This document shows positions 10,382-19,358 of a DNA stretch of 64,000 bases, piece by piece. The notes beneath the pieces were generated by a model. The model saw only the letters and a program-made list of their open reading frames with translations. It was not told where the DNA came from and made no database searches. A program made the translations under genes and the position numbers. The stretch comes from Teredinibacter turnerae T7901 (GTDB lineage: Bacteria; Pseudomonadota; Gammaproteobacteria; Pseudomonadales; Cellvibrionaceae), in NCBI RefSeq assembly GCF_000023025.1, contig NC_012997.1, forward strand, positions 108,764 through 172,763, given 5' to 3'. How positions within the stretch are numbered: position 1 is the first letter of the stretch; every line of letters starts with the position of its first letter.

Positions 10382-10891
10382 ATGGCTAACCCGTTAAAAA
10401 ATAAACACCTAATCACCGCCATGTTGGTAGCACCGGTACTGGCGTTAATCGCCTACTTTGCCACGGACCACCTGGTGGCGGAGCGGCCCCATCTAGCCAA
10501 GGCTGGCGATGTGTATCCGCTCGCCGCAGGCTCGAACTGCCGCTACCAGAGCGGTAGCTGCACCTTGAAAAATGCCGATGTTAAGTTACAGCTCAATGCA
10601 CAGCGCTTGAGCAGTGAAAAAGTCTCACTTACGCTCGCCACTGACTTGCCACTGCAAACCGCGCTGGTTGCGGTCGATCTGAAAGGCAGTGGCGATACCG
10701 CACCCGTCGCGATGACACACACCGGCGAACTCTGGGAGGTGGCAGTCGACGTGCCGCAACCAGAATCGAGTCGCCTGCGTTTTGTGGCAGTTATCGACAA
10801 TGTTAACTATTTTGTTGAAACCGAGGCGGTTTTTGTCGACTACGAAACCAGCTTTAGCCGAGAGAACTTTACGCACAATAACGACAATTAG
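10382..10891 (+). CDS. Membrane-anchored conserved hypothetical protein
   Basis: A 169-residue protein from the ATG at 10382 (MANPLKNKH). An upstream start would run through the terminator hairpin and is unlikely. Residues 10-29 form one hydrophobic anchor or uncleaved signal. The remainder is a periplasmic domain with two Cys in NCRYQSGSC near residues 46-54, possibly a disulfide, and beta-rich segments with regular alternation up to the C-terminus. I do not recognise a named family. It lies between the symporter and the CBS/DUF294 regulator, 24 bases before the latter. The position suggests an accessory role in the same system. Confidence 0.65.
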   Translation: MANPLKNKHLITAMLVAPVLALIAYFATDHLVAERPHLAKAGDVYPLAAGSNCRYQSGSCTLKNADVKLQLNAQRLSSEKVSLTLATDLPLQTALVAVDLKGSGDTAPVAMTHTGELWEVAVDVPQPESSRLRFVAVIDNVNYFVETEAVFVDYETSFSRENFTHNNDN

Positions 10892-10914
10892 CTGTTGTCG
10901 TACGCGGGGGGCAC

Positions 10915-12801
10915 ATGGTCGCTGAAACTAATGATGTCCAAAACTTCATTGCTGTGCAGGCGTTGTTCCAGCACCTTGCCGAGAGCAACCTGGAGTACCT
11001 CAGTAACAATATTTATGTGGCCTACCAGAAAAGCGGCGGTGAGCTGGAGGTAGGCACCGGCGAGGCCAAACCGGTCGGTCTGGTTATGGTGCGGTCGGGG
11101 AGCCTCGAAATACGCGATGCCCAACATAATCTGATCGACCGATTAAGCGCGGGTGACTTTTTTATCCCCCGGGTGTTGGCGCAGGCACCCGCAGAAATGA
11201 TTGTGCGTGTGCTGGAAGATTGCCTCTACTACGAGCTGAGCGAGAGTGCGTTTCAGTCTATTCGCAGCAACGACGAAGACATCAGCCGGCTCTGCGACAC
11301 CTATGCCCGCAGCTATCAGGCGGACGCCAGCAAATCCGACAACGCACCCGCGCCCGCGATGCGCAAACAGCACGCCTTTACCGACAGCTATCTGGACCAG
11401 TCGGTAAAAGATTACATGACCGCGCCTGCGTTTTGCGCTTCTCCCAACATCACCATTCGCCGCGCCGCGCAGATAATGACCAACAACAAAATATCCTCCC
11501 TGTTGATTACGGAGGATGAGCGCCTGGTCGGGATTATGACAGACCGCGATTTGCGCACGCGGGTTGTCGCTAAAGGCGTAGCAGATACCGAGCCTGTAAG
11601 CGGTGTCATGACGCCGAAGCCCCATTGCATCGATATGCGAGGGCGATTGCACCAGGCGCAACTGGTAATGATGAGCAGTGGTATTCACCATCTGCCAGTG
11701 GTGGACAGAGATGTGCCTGTCGGTATGCTCGGTATGAGCGATATTATGCGGGCCAATAATCTGGAGCCGCTGTCGCTCACCCGCGGTATCAACAACGCGA
11801 CTACGGTGGCAGAGCTAGCGGCGGTTGCTGCGAAATTGCCCGATCTGGTGGTGAAACTGATCGAACGCGACACTCGCCCCTACGAAGTGGGCGAAATTAT
11901 CACTTCCCTAAGCGATGCACTCACGCGCCGCCTGTTACGTTTGGCGGAAACTGTTTATGGCAAACCGCCCTGCACGTGGGCCTGGCTGGCATTTGGCTCG
12001 CAAGCGCGGCAGGAGCAGATGCTGGGTTCCGATCAGGATAACGCGCTGATATACGGCAATAACGCCGATGACTCGGCGGATGCCTACTTCGCACCCTTCG
12101 CGCGCTTTGTTAACGATGGCCTGGATGCCTGCGGTATTCATCGCTGTCCCGGCGATATTATGGCGTCCAACCCCAAATGGCGGATGACCCTCGCCGGGTG
12201 GCAGAAAACCTTTAATTATTGGATTCAGGAACGCTCGCCTAAAGCGTTGATGCACGCGAGCATTTTTTTTGATATGCGGCCAGTAGCGGGCGACCGGGAG
12301 CTGGTAAATCACCTGCGCGGCTACGTTCTGGCTAAAGCGCGCTCCAACACCATATTTTTAGCGTTGATGACGCAAAATGCGCTGGAGCACTCGCCGCCGC
12401 TGGGGTTTTTCAAGCAGTTCGTGCTGGAGAAAGACGGCGATCACAACCACACCTTGGATTTGAAAAAGCGCGGCACTATCACCATCGTGGACATTGCGCG
12501 CAATTACAGTCTCGCGGCCGCCATCAGCGAAGTGAATACCATTTCGCGCTTGCAGGCGATGGAACGCGCCGGCGTGATGTCGCGGGAGTTAGTGGCCAGC
12601 CTGGTGGATGCCCATGAATTTATCGCAGGTATTCGCTTGCAGGCGCAGGGTGAGAAATTTCATGCGGGCGATACCGTGGATAATCAGCTGGACCCGAAAA
12701 CACTCTCGCCCCTTGTGCGCCACCAGTTGAAGGAGGCATTCCAACTGGTGCGGCAGGCGCAGGCCGCGATGAAAGCAAGGTTTGGTGGCGGTGTTCTATA
12801 G
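10915..12801 (+). CDS. Cyclic-nucleotide-binding/CBS/DUF294 nucleotidyltransferase-like regulator
   Basis: A 628-residue cytoplasmic protein. Residues about 10-125 form a cNMP-binding-like beta roll. About 160-275 contain two CBS domains (ISSLLITEDERLVGIMTDRD and IHHLPVVDRDVPVGMLGMSD). About 290-440 form a GlnD-like nucleotidyltransferase domain with GSQARQEQMLGSDQDNALI carrying the paired Asp residues, and the rest is the DUF294 C-terminal helical domain. Proteins of this layout are widely encoded beside VC_2705-type symporters and acetyl-CoA synthetase genes. They are thought to sense adenine nucleotides or second messengers and regulate acetate metabolism; that role is inferred from neighbours. 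A GGGGGG stretch precedes the ATG, and the 3' end overlaps the exonuclease gene by 20 bases. Confidence 0.9.
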   Translation: MVAETNDVQNFIAVQALFQHLAESNLEYLSNNIYVAYQKSGGELEVGTGEAKPVGLVMVRSGSLEIRDAQHNLIDRLSAGDFFIPRVLAQAPAEMIVRVLEDCLYYELSESAFQSIRSNDEDISRLCDTYARSYQADASKSDNAPAPAMRKQHAFTDSYLDQSVKDYMTAPAFCASPNITIRRAAQIMTNNKISSLLITEDERLVGIMTDRDLRTRVVAKGVADTEPVSGVMTPKPHCIDMRGRLHQAQLVMMSSGIHHLPVVDRDVPVGMLGMSDIMRANNLEPLSLTRGINNATTVAELAAVAAKLPDLVVKLIERDTRPYEVGEIITSLSDALTRRLLRLAETVYGKPPCTWAWLAFGSQARQEQMLGSDQDNALIYGNNADDSADAYFAPFARFVNDGLDACGIHRCPGDIMASNPKWRMTLAGWQKTFNYWIQERSPKALMHASIFFDMRPVAGDRELVNHLRGYVLAKARSNTIFLALMTQNALEHSPPLGFFKQFVLEKDGDHNHTLDLKKRGTITIVDIARNYSLAAAISEVNTISRLQAMERAGVMSRELVASLVDAHEFIAGIRLQAQGEKFHAGDTVDNQLDPKTLSPLVRHQLKEAFQLVRQAQAAMKARFGGGVL

Positions 12802-13498
12802 CCTGAGCTATCGCTGGCAAAAAAAGCGCTACGGCAAGGCAGCTTCAAAAACGCCACTTGCCGGCATCTACCAGGCAACGGCACCTGTCAGCCGCAGCCT
12901 GATGCGCGAAAATCGCTTTCTGGTGGTGGATTGCGAAATGAGCGGGTTAGATGCGAATCGCAGCCAGCTGCTCAGTATTGGTTGGGTAGTGATCGAGAAT
13001 GCACGGATAACCCATGCCAGTGGCAAACACCTGCTGATTCATGCAGACCGCGGGGCAGGGGATAGTACCCGTATCCACGGCCTCCATGATGCAACCATCG
13101 CGGGCGCCAAGAGTGCCGCTGCGGCGATTACTTTGTTGGCCAAACAGGTGCCCGGCAGCGTGCTGGTGTTTCATCACGCACCACTGGACTTGCGCTTTCT
13201 GCAGCAAACCGCCTACGAAAATTTTCGGTGTCCGCTCCTTTTCGGTTATGTGGACACTATGCTCATTGAGCAGCGGCGCCTGCAACTACAGGGAGCGGAA
13301 AGCGGATTGCGCCTGGCACAGTGTCGTGAGCGCTATGGCTTGCCGCCAATTTCAGGCCACCACAACGCGATGACGGACGCGCGCGCGACGGCAGAGTTGC
13401 TCCTTGCACAGACCAGCTATCTTGGTGGCGCTGGGCGTGTTTCATTGTGCCGCATGGGGATTCAATGCAGTCGCAATCAATATGTCAGGGGCGTTTGA
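12782..13498 (+). CDS. DEDDh 3'-5' exonuclease, DNA pol III epsilon-like
   Basis: A 238-residue protein of the RNase T/DnaQ superfamily. Exo I is FLVVDCEMSG (Asp and Glu metal ligands near residues 50-52), exo II lies near VFHHAPLDLRFL, and exo III is HNAMTDARATAELL with the catalytic His and Asp, so it is a DEDDh enzyme. It is shorter than DnaQ and has no polymerase-binding tail. The start is uncertain: TTG at 12782, or GTG at 12785 or 12791, all inside the end of the upstream gene. The 20-base overlap suggests translational coupling to the CBS/DUF294 regulator. The pair recurs in many gammaproteobacteria, but why an exonuclease belongs to a symporter operon is unknown. Confidence 0.85.
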   Translation: MVAVFYSLSYRWQKKRYGKAASKTPLAGIYQATAPVSRSLMRENRFLVVDCEMSGLDANRSQLLSIGWVVIENARITHASGKHLLIHADRGAGDSTRIHGLHDATIAGAKSAAAAITLLAKQVPGSVLVFHHAPLDLRFLQQTAYENFRCPLLFGYVDTMLIEQRRLQLQGAESGLRLAQCRERYGLPPISGHHNAMTDARATAELLLAQTSYLGGAGRVSLCRMGIQCSRNQYVRGV

Positions 13499-13695
13499 CG
13501 ATCGAAACAAATCCTGCCTAAAAAGCGGGACTGAGACGTTGATGCAGTGAGAGGTCAGGTTTTTTAGCGAACCTGTTCACGTTTTCAGTGTACTAGCGCG
13601 ACCTTCAGCAAACATACATGACACACTTTTCGCTCGGTTGTATACAACGAGACCCGACTCGGCAAACCTTAGTCGAAAAAAGGGGGGAGACTGAC

Positions 13696-14592
13696 ATGAT
13701 GTACCGGCAATCGAGATGGTGTACCTTGTGGCAGTTCGCTCTACTGTTGTTTTTATTCGCGAGCAGCGGTCATGCGGAAGAGGGCCACGCGCCCCTGCGA
13801 TTCAGCTACCCGGTATCCGATAACCCGGTTTTTCAGCATCGGGACAGCTATTTTGTATCCTTACTAAAGCTCGCGCTCGAGAAGTCAGGTGAGTCCTATG
13901 TGCTTGAGCCTATCACCCTGTCTGCGATGAGCGAAAAGCGCAGTAAACTCTTTTTGCGCTCCGAGCGCTACAACGTGCATTGGTTGCTCACCAGCGAAGA
14001 ACTGGAGCAAGAGCTGCTCCCTGTGCGCATTCCCCTCTATAAAGGTTTGATTGGCTGGCGCCTGTTGGTGATCAGCGACGAATATCGGGACAAATTCAGC
14101 AATATTACCGAGCCAGGTGCACTCAAAGCGCTGGTTGCAACCCAAGGTCTTGGCTGGCCGGATACCCATATTCTGCACAGCAATGGCTTCAGCCTCAGGC
14201 TCGCGGTGGACTGGAGCGGTCTACTTGAGATGGTGAGTAAACACAATGTGGATTACCTGCCCTTGGCCGTTAACGAGGTCTGGGCTGAGATGCCAACGCT
14301 CAAAGCGAAAAATTTGATTGTCGAGCCGAATCTGGCGCTGCATTACCCGTCCGCATATTACTTTTTTGTGAGTAAAGCCCAGCCAGAGCAGGCCCGGGTG
14401 CTCGAGTCCGGATTGCGCAAAGCGGTGAGTGATGGCTCCTTTGATGCACTGTTCTACGATAACTTCGGTGACGATATCGAACGAGCGAAATTGGAGCACC
14501 GCCGTATATTCCGCATCGATAATCCTTTGCTGCCAGTAAAAACGCCCCTTGACGACAAGCAACTTTGGTTTAACGTAAGCCAGACCCACTAA
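13696..14592 (+). CDS. Periplasmic solute-binding-like protein (PBP2 fold)
   Basis: 298 residues from the ATG at 13696, which has a very strong Shine-Dalgarno (GGGGGGAG). A signal peptide of about 33 residues ends in GHAEEG. The mature part resembles family-3 periplasmic binding proteins: LRFSYPV start, a lobe-crossing segment with KGLIGWRLLVIS, and VDYLPLAVNEVWAE where the amino-acid-binding members carry their hinge acidic residues. No ABC permease or ATPase genes are nearby, so it may serve as an orphan sensor-type binding protein. It ends 14 bases before the SDR gene. Confidence 0.7.
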   Translation: MMYRQSRWCTLWQFALLLFLFASSGHAEEGHAPLRFSYPVSDNPVFQHRDSYFVSLLKLALEKSGESYVLEPITLSAMSEKRSKLFLRSERYNVHWLLTSEELEQELLPVRIPLYKGLIGWRLLVISDEYRDKFSNITEPGALKALVATQGLGWPDTHILHSNGFSLRLAVDWSGLLEMVSKHNVDYLPLAVNEVWAEMPTLKAKNLIVEPNLALHYPSAYYFFVSKAQPEQARVLESGLRKAVSDGSFDALFYDNFGDDIERAKLEHRRIFRIDNPLLPVKTPLDDKQLWFNVSQTH

Positions 14593-14606
14593 CAACAGGA
14601 GTGCTT

Positions 14607-15281
14607 ATGGATTACTCAACCAAGCAGGTTGTGATCACGGGAGCAAACCGGGGGATTGGCCTTGCATTGGTCAAGCAATATGTCTCCCGTGGTGCCAGTG
14701 TCATTGCGCTTTGTCGCGAGGCCAGCGCGGAGCTGGAAGCCACTGGCACGCGCATTGAACAAGGCGTAGACCTCACCAGTGACGATCTTAGCCAGCAACT
14801 TTCTGAACGGCTGGCGGGCAGCACAATCGATATCCTGGTCAACAATGCCGGCATGCTGGCCAGCGAGAGTTTGGGCAGTATCGACTATGACAATGTGCGC
14901 GCGCAGCTGGAAATAAACGCGCTCGGCCCATTGCGGGTAACCGAGGCGTTGTTGCCGCTGATGGCGAGTAACAGCCGTATTGGCCTGGTAACCAGCCGCA
15001 TGGGGTCGATCGCGGATAACGGCTCCGGCGGTTATTACGGCTACCGCATGTCGAAAGCCGCGCTTAATGCGGCGGGAATGTCGCTGGCGCGCGACTTAAA
15101 GCCACGAGGAATTGCGGTGGCCATTTTGCACCCAGGGTTTGTTCAAACCCGCATGGTCAATTTCGCCGGGGATGTATCTGCGGATGACGCCGCCGCTGGC
15201 CTTGTCGCGCGTTTGGAGGCCCTGACGCTCAGCGCAACAGGCACCTTCTGGCACGCGAACGGCGATGAATTACCCTGGTAG
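14607..15281 (+). CDS. Short-chain dehydrogenase/reductase (classical SDR)
   Basis: 224 residues from the ATG at 14607 with AGGAG six bases upstream. The Rossmann cofactor motif is TGANRGIG near residue 11, the structural motif is NNAG near 80, and the catalytic site is SRMGS followed by YGYRMSKAALN (Tyr and Lys). HPGFVQTRM follows the active site. It is most like the csgA/YciK group of small cytoplasmic SDR enzymes. The substrate is not predictable. It sits 14 bases after the binding-protein gene and ends at a bidirectional terminator. Confidence 0.88.
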   Translation: MDYSTKQVVITGANRGIGLALVKQYVSRGASVIALCREASAELEATGTRIEQGVDLTSDDLSQQLSERLAGSTIDILVNNAGMLASESLGSIDYDNVRAQLEINALGPLRVTEALLPLMASNSRIGLVTSRMGSIADNGSGGYYGYRMSKAALNAAGMSLARDLKPRGIAVAILHPGFVQTRMVNFAGDVSADDAAAGLVARLEALTLSATGTFWHANGDELPW

Positions 15282-15312
15282 CCGAGCGCTAACTCGCGGT
15301 TTATACAGACGT

Positions 15313-15340
15313 AAAAAAGGTGCCAATCGGCACCTTTTTT
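15313..15340. terminator. Bidirectional terminator between SDR gene and uxuA
   Basis: AAAAAAGGTGCC and GGCACCTTTTTT form a perfect 12-bp stem around the loop AATC. Flanking A and T tracts allow function on both strands, serving the two convergent genes. Confidence 0.92.
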
Positions 15341-15381
15341 GTCTTATGTTTTATGGCTTTGTATGAGCTTGAGCGTAGCGA

Positions 15382-16560
15382 TTAGTGTTGGCGCGCGCGG
15401 TAAATCCCCAGCTCCAGACCGCGCAACTCGGCCAGTCCCTTGAGGCGCCCAATCGCCGAGTAACCTGGGTTTGCCCGTTTTTTCAGGTCGTCGAGTATTT
15501 GATGACCGTGGTCTGGGCGCATGGCGATAGATTCGTTGCGCGCTTCAGATACATCCATAATCGCATTGACCACGTCGTACATGTCGATGCTGCCGTTTAA
15601 ATGCTGCGATTCGTGGAAACTGCCGTATTCTTCCCGCTGGGTATTGCGCAAATGAATAAAGTGGATGCGCTCGCCGAACTCCCGCACCATTTCCGTGAGG
15701 TTGTTATCCGCACGAATGCTGAACGACCCGGCACAAAAGCAAAGCCCGTTAGACGGATTGGGCACCGCGCTGAAAATATCGCGCAGATCCTGAGCGGTGC
15801 TCACCACGCGGGGCAGACCGTAAATTGCGAAGGGGGGATCGTCCGGGTGTACCACCAGTTTGATGCCAAGCTCGTCCGCCAGAGGGCAAATAGCTTGCAG
15901 GAAATAGATTAAATTCGCCTTGTATTGCTCGGGGCCGATATCGTGATAGGCCATAATCGCCTCGAGGAAGGCTTCGGTAGAGAAACTCACTTCACTACCG
16001 GGCAAACCCGCAACGATGGTTTTTTCCAGGGCGATTTTATCGTCGTCACTCATGGCGGCTACTTTTTCAGCGGCCAGCTGTTGCACGATCTCACTGTAAT
16101 CTGCCGCGGCGTCAGGGCGTTGCAGAATATGGATATCGTAGGCGGCAACTTGAATCATATCGAAACGCAGGGCCTTGCCGCCATCGGGCATGGCGTAGCC
16201 AAGATCGGTTCGGGTCCAGTCCAGCAGCGGCATAAAGTTATAGGTCACCACCCGCACATCACAGGCTGCGAGATTGCGCAGGCTTTCCTTGTAGTTTTCT
16301 ATTAACTGCTCAAAGCCGGATTGCTGCGATTTGATGTCTTCGTGCACCGGCAGACTTTCAACGACATTCCAGCGCATGCCAGCCGCTTCGATTTCACGTT
16401 TGCGCGCCTCGATATCCGCCTGCTGCCAAACCACGCCGTTGGGAATGTGGTGCAGCGCCGTAACCACGCCGGCGCAACCGGCTTGGCGCAAATCAGACAG
16501 GCTCACCGGGTCGGCAGGGCCAAACCAGCGCATTGTGTGTTCCATCAGCGGAGCATTCAT
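15382..16560 (-). CDS. uxuA: Mannonate dehydratase UxuA (TIM-barrel type)
   Basis: About 392 residues. The sequence MRWFGPADPVSLSDLRQAG followed by GVVTALHHIPNGVVW matches the start of UxuA closely. By that comparison translation may start at ATG 16545 rather than the ATG at 16560 or the TTG at 16569; none has a clear Shine-Dalgarno. Metal- and substrate-site segments include VVHPDDPP, NGLCFCAGSFS, FIHLRN and MRPDHGHQILDD. UxuA dehydrates D-mannonate to 2-keto-3-deoxygluconate in glucuronate catabolism. Length is that of the family. It is not next to uxuB or kdgK here, and an unrelated enzyme class for the same reaction is encoded at 6.9-8.1 kb. Confidence 0.93.
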   Translation of the reverse strand: MNAPLMEHTMRWFGPADPVSLSDLRQAGCAGVVTALHHIPNGVVWQQADIEARKREIEAAGMRWNVVESLPVHEDIKSQQSGFEQLIENYKESLRNLAACDVRVVTYNFMPLLDWTRTDLGYAMPDGGKALRFDMIQVAAYDIHILQRPDAAADYSEIVQQLAAEKVAAMSDDDKIALEKTIVAGLPGSEVSFSTEAFLEAIMAYHDIGPEQYKANLIYFLQAICPLADELGIKLVVHPDDPPFAIYGLPRVVSTAQDLRDIFSAVPNPSNGLCFCAGSFSIRADNNLTEMVREFGERIHFIHLRNTQREEYGSFHESQHLNGSIDMYDVVNAIMDVSEARNESIAMRPDHGHQILDDLKKRANPGYSAIGRLKGLAELRGLELGIYRARQH

Positions 16561-16819
16561 GAGAGACAACCATTCATTTAAGGTGTGTTAGGCGCTAATT
16601 ATAGAGCTGTGCGAGCGCCATTTAAATAGAGTGCGACCAGCCATTGAGCCGGTATTGCCCCAACAAGCGTAGGTAAAAACGCAATAAATCAAAGGCTTAC
16701 GAACAAATGCGGTACTGATGGGTCAGAACTAATCAGTGCGATAGAAGAAAATGTCACGCGCTCAAACACCCGATCCGTTTTCGGGCCCGGTATATACTGC
16801 TCAACGCTACGGGGGAGTA

Positions 16820-17095
16820 ATGACCGATAATGCTGTCGACAATCCGCTCACACTCAAACTTGGCCACAAAGAGCTGGTGATCCGGCGGCGCTATGAAGTC
16901 ATCAGCATCGTTAATGACTTTATTGTCGCTGTGTTATTTTTGGTGGGCAGTATTTTATTTCTGTTTCCCCAGCGGGAAACCGCTGCAATATGGCTGTTTA
17001 TTTGTGGCAGCTTTCAATTTTTATTGCGCCCGACAATTCGGCTTATCGGGCATATCCATATCAGCAACATTCCCCCGAGTAAATGGGAAAATTAA
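16820..17095 (+). CDS. YrhK-domain small membrane protein
   Basis: 91 residues from the ATG at 16820, which is preceded by GGGGGAG; an upstream in-frame start would add 23 residues without a good ribosome-binding site. The region VIRRRYEVISIVND followed by two hydrophobic helices, the ETAAIWLFICGS segment and a final RPTIRL is the YrhK-like domain pattern. Function is unknown in the family. It ends 25 bases before the M32 carboxypeptidase and may be co-transcribed with it. Confidence 0.75.
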   Translation: MTDNAVDNPLTLKLGHKELVIRRRYEVISIVNDFIVAVLFLVGSILFLFPQRETAAIWLFICGSFQFLLRPTIRLIGHIHISNIPPSKWEN

Positions 17096-17120
17096 ATCAA
17101 TTTAACACGGAAACCTGCGT

Positions 17121-18605
17121 ATGAGCGCCTACCAGAATCTTCACAGCGCATTTCGAAAAATCGCGTACTACCAGCACTGCCTGACCATTCTTGAGTGGGA
17201 CCAGGAAGTGATGATGCCCGGTGGGGGTGCTGAAGAACGCGCGAACGCCATCGCCGAAATGTCCGCCCTGGAACACAGCGCCATGAACCAGCCGGAGATA
17301 CAAACCTGGCTGGATGTCTGCGCAGAGGCTGACCTCACGGCAGACGAAGCTGCCAATGTGCGGGAGATGCGCCGGGCCTGGCAGAACAGTAACCTCATGC
17401 CAGAAGAACTGGTGCGCGAGCAAGCCGTCGCCAATGCGCTCTGCCAGCAACAGTGGACAACATTGCGGCCGCAAAATGACTGGGCCGGGTTCAGTACAAG
17501 CTTCACGCGGGTTGTCGAGCTCGCCCGTGAACAAGCGCGTATTCGCCAGCAAGCGCTCAACACGCCGACGCCCTATGATGCGATGCTGGGGCTCTACAGT
17601 TGCGGTGACAGCGCCTCCCTTATTGACGAGACTTTTGCTCAGCTCAAAGCAATCCTGCCGGAAATGATCAACACCGTGTGTGAGCGCCAAAACAAAACCA
17701 CGCGGGTGAATGTACGCGGCGAATTTCCTGTGGCACAGCAACAGCAACTGAGCCACAATATCGCCGCGACCCTGGGGTTCGATTTTAACGCCGGTCGCCT
17801 GGATATCAGCGCGCATCCGTTCAGCACCGGAAATCCTGGAGACCAGCGCATCACCACGCGCTATCGCACCGACGATTTTCTCGACGCCCTGTTTGGCACC
17901 GTACATGAAACCGGGCACGCCAGCTACGAAGCCGGGTTGCCAAAAGCGTGGCGCGGTCAGCCGCTCGGTCTGGCGCGAAACATGAGCATCCACGAAAGCC
18001 AAAGCTTATTTTTTGAAAAACACATAGGCACTACGGATGCCTTTTGCGCGCTGCTGGCCAAGCAGGTCCAAACGCTGTTTTCTGCGGATGTATCGCTCAG
18101 CGCCGATGAATTAAAACAGGCAGTCTGCTGGGTGGAGCCGGGTTTGATCCGCGTGTCCGCCGATGAACTCAGCTACCCGCTCCATATTATTGTGCGTCAC
18201 GAAATTGAATCTGCATTAATTAATGGCGACATGGAGGTGAGTGATATTCCCGACGCCTGGAACCAAAAAATGCAACAGTACCTTGGCTTAAATACCCAGG
18301 GAAATAATAAAGATGGCTGCATGCAGGATGTCCATTGGCCGTCCGGTGCCTTCGGCTATTTTCCTAGTTACACGCTCGGCGCAGTCAACGCCGCGCAATT
18401 GCGTGCGGCCATGGAAACGAAAATTGGCGATTTAAACGCACTTATCGCTGCAAATGAGATTGCCCAAATTACCCAATGGCTGCACGACAATATATGGCAA
18501 TGGGGCAGCCGTTTGGAATCTCAGGAACTGATGCAACGCGCAACCGGCAAGCCCACCAACGCCGCCGCGTTAATCACCCATTTCGAGCGGCAGTATGGGC
18601 TGTAA
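17121..18605 (+). CDS. M32-family metallocarboxypeptidase (Taq type)
   Basis: 494 residues, the family length, with no signal peptide, so cytoplasmic. The zinc site is TVHETGHASYEAG (ligands His262 and His266, catalytic Glu263), followed by MSIHESQSLFFE giving the third ligand. The late motif HWPSGAFGYFPSYTLGA is a hallmark of M32. These enzymes remove C-terminal residues, often with broad specificity, in peptide turnover. The N-terminal segment YYQHCLTILEWDQEVMMP also fits the family. No unusual features. Confidence 0.94.
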   Translation: MSAYQNLHSAFRKIAYYQHCLTILEWDQEVMMPGGGAEERANAIAEMSALEHSAMNQPEIQTWLDVCAEADLTADEAANVREMRRAWQNSNLMPEELVREQAVANALCQQQWTTLRPQNDWAGFSTSFTRVVELAREQARIRQQALNTPTPYDAMLGLYSCGDSASLIDETFAQLKAILPEMINTVCERQNKTTRVNVRGEFPVAQQQQLSHNIAATLGFDFNAGRLDISAHPFSTGNPGDQRITTRYRTDDFLDALFGTVHETGHASYEAGLPKAWRGQPLGLARNMSIHESQSLFFEKHIGTTDAFCALLAKQVQTLFSADVSLSADELKQAVCWVEPGLIRVSADELSYPLHIIVRHEIESALINGDMEVSDIPDAWNQKMQQYLGLNTQGNNKDGCMQDVHWPSGAFGYFPSYTLGAVNAAQLRAAMETKIGDLNALIAANEIAQITQWLHDNIWQWGSRLESQELMQRATGKPTNAAALITHFERQYGL

Positions 18606-18734
18606 ATTAGCTAACTGAAGTTAGACCGCAAAATTGCCATCTGGAAATATCTGAAATTGTTTGGATCTATGGCTGCAAATCCTCAATGTGCGTTTCGTTG
18701 GATAACAGGTAGCGTGAGTTGTAATTAAGCATAA

Positions 18735-19349
18735 AAAATCGGCAAAAACTCTGTCTCAGAAAAGGATAACCAGAACGGAGAGGTTGAAGAGGACGTTGTT
18801 GTCACGGGTGAAGTTAACGGGGGAAACTCCCGAGACGAAGGCGGTGTGCATCAGAGTGGGATAGAGCCAGAGCAACAGAGCAGCTGCCCTGATGAGGAGT
18901 GTAGGACCGTTTATGCACAGGAGGAGCGAAGTTTTTGGGATAACCTTGGAAGGCACTTACCTTCATTTCATCAAGGTGTGGTTGATGCGGCTGCGGGTTT
19001 TGGTGATGGTGTTTCATTTGGGCTGACGAAGCGGGCACGTCGAGCGTTAAATATTAATAGCGGTGTGAACGAAGAGTCTTCGGCTTATCGTGTTTCTGAG
19101 GTCGCTGGTAATTTAACTATAGCTGCCACGGGAAGTGGATTAGTGCTTACAGGTACACGTTCTTCGGTTCTTGCTGCAACAGCCAGCGCTTCAAATATTT
19201 ACTTCAATGATGCTTCGTCTGGGTCGTTAATTTTAGATGCAGTGAATATAGGTGCTGGATTTGTATTTGGTAATACTCCTGCGGGTAGAGTGGGCGCTGC
19301 GATTGTTAATTTCCAGAGTACTAATTCCTCTTTCCTTGTGTCGGATTAG
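18735..19349 (+). pseudogene. Orphan Rhs-type C-terminal tail (5'-truncated)
   Basis: The open frame runs from 18735 with no ATG; the first possible start is GTG at 18846, giving 167 residues. The open 5' part reads EVEEDVVVTGEV and later ERSFWDNLGRHLPSFHQGVV followed by DAAAGFGDGVSFGLTKRAR, which resembles the variable tail found after the repeat core of Rhs/polymorphic-toxin proteins. The rest is a Gly/Ala/Ser-rich hydrophobic stretch of about 100 residues without a toxin domain I can name. No Rhs core repeats are encoded upstream, so this looks like a displaced tip left by recombination. Base composition is AT-richer than the neighbours. A membrane-protein gene follows directly, as expected for an immunity gene. 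It could also be a small functional protein from the GTG. Confidence 0.5.
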
Positions 19350-19358
19350 GTGGCAGTA

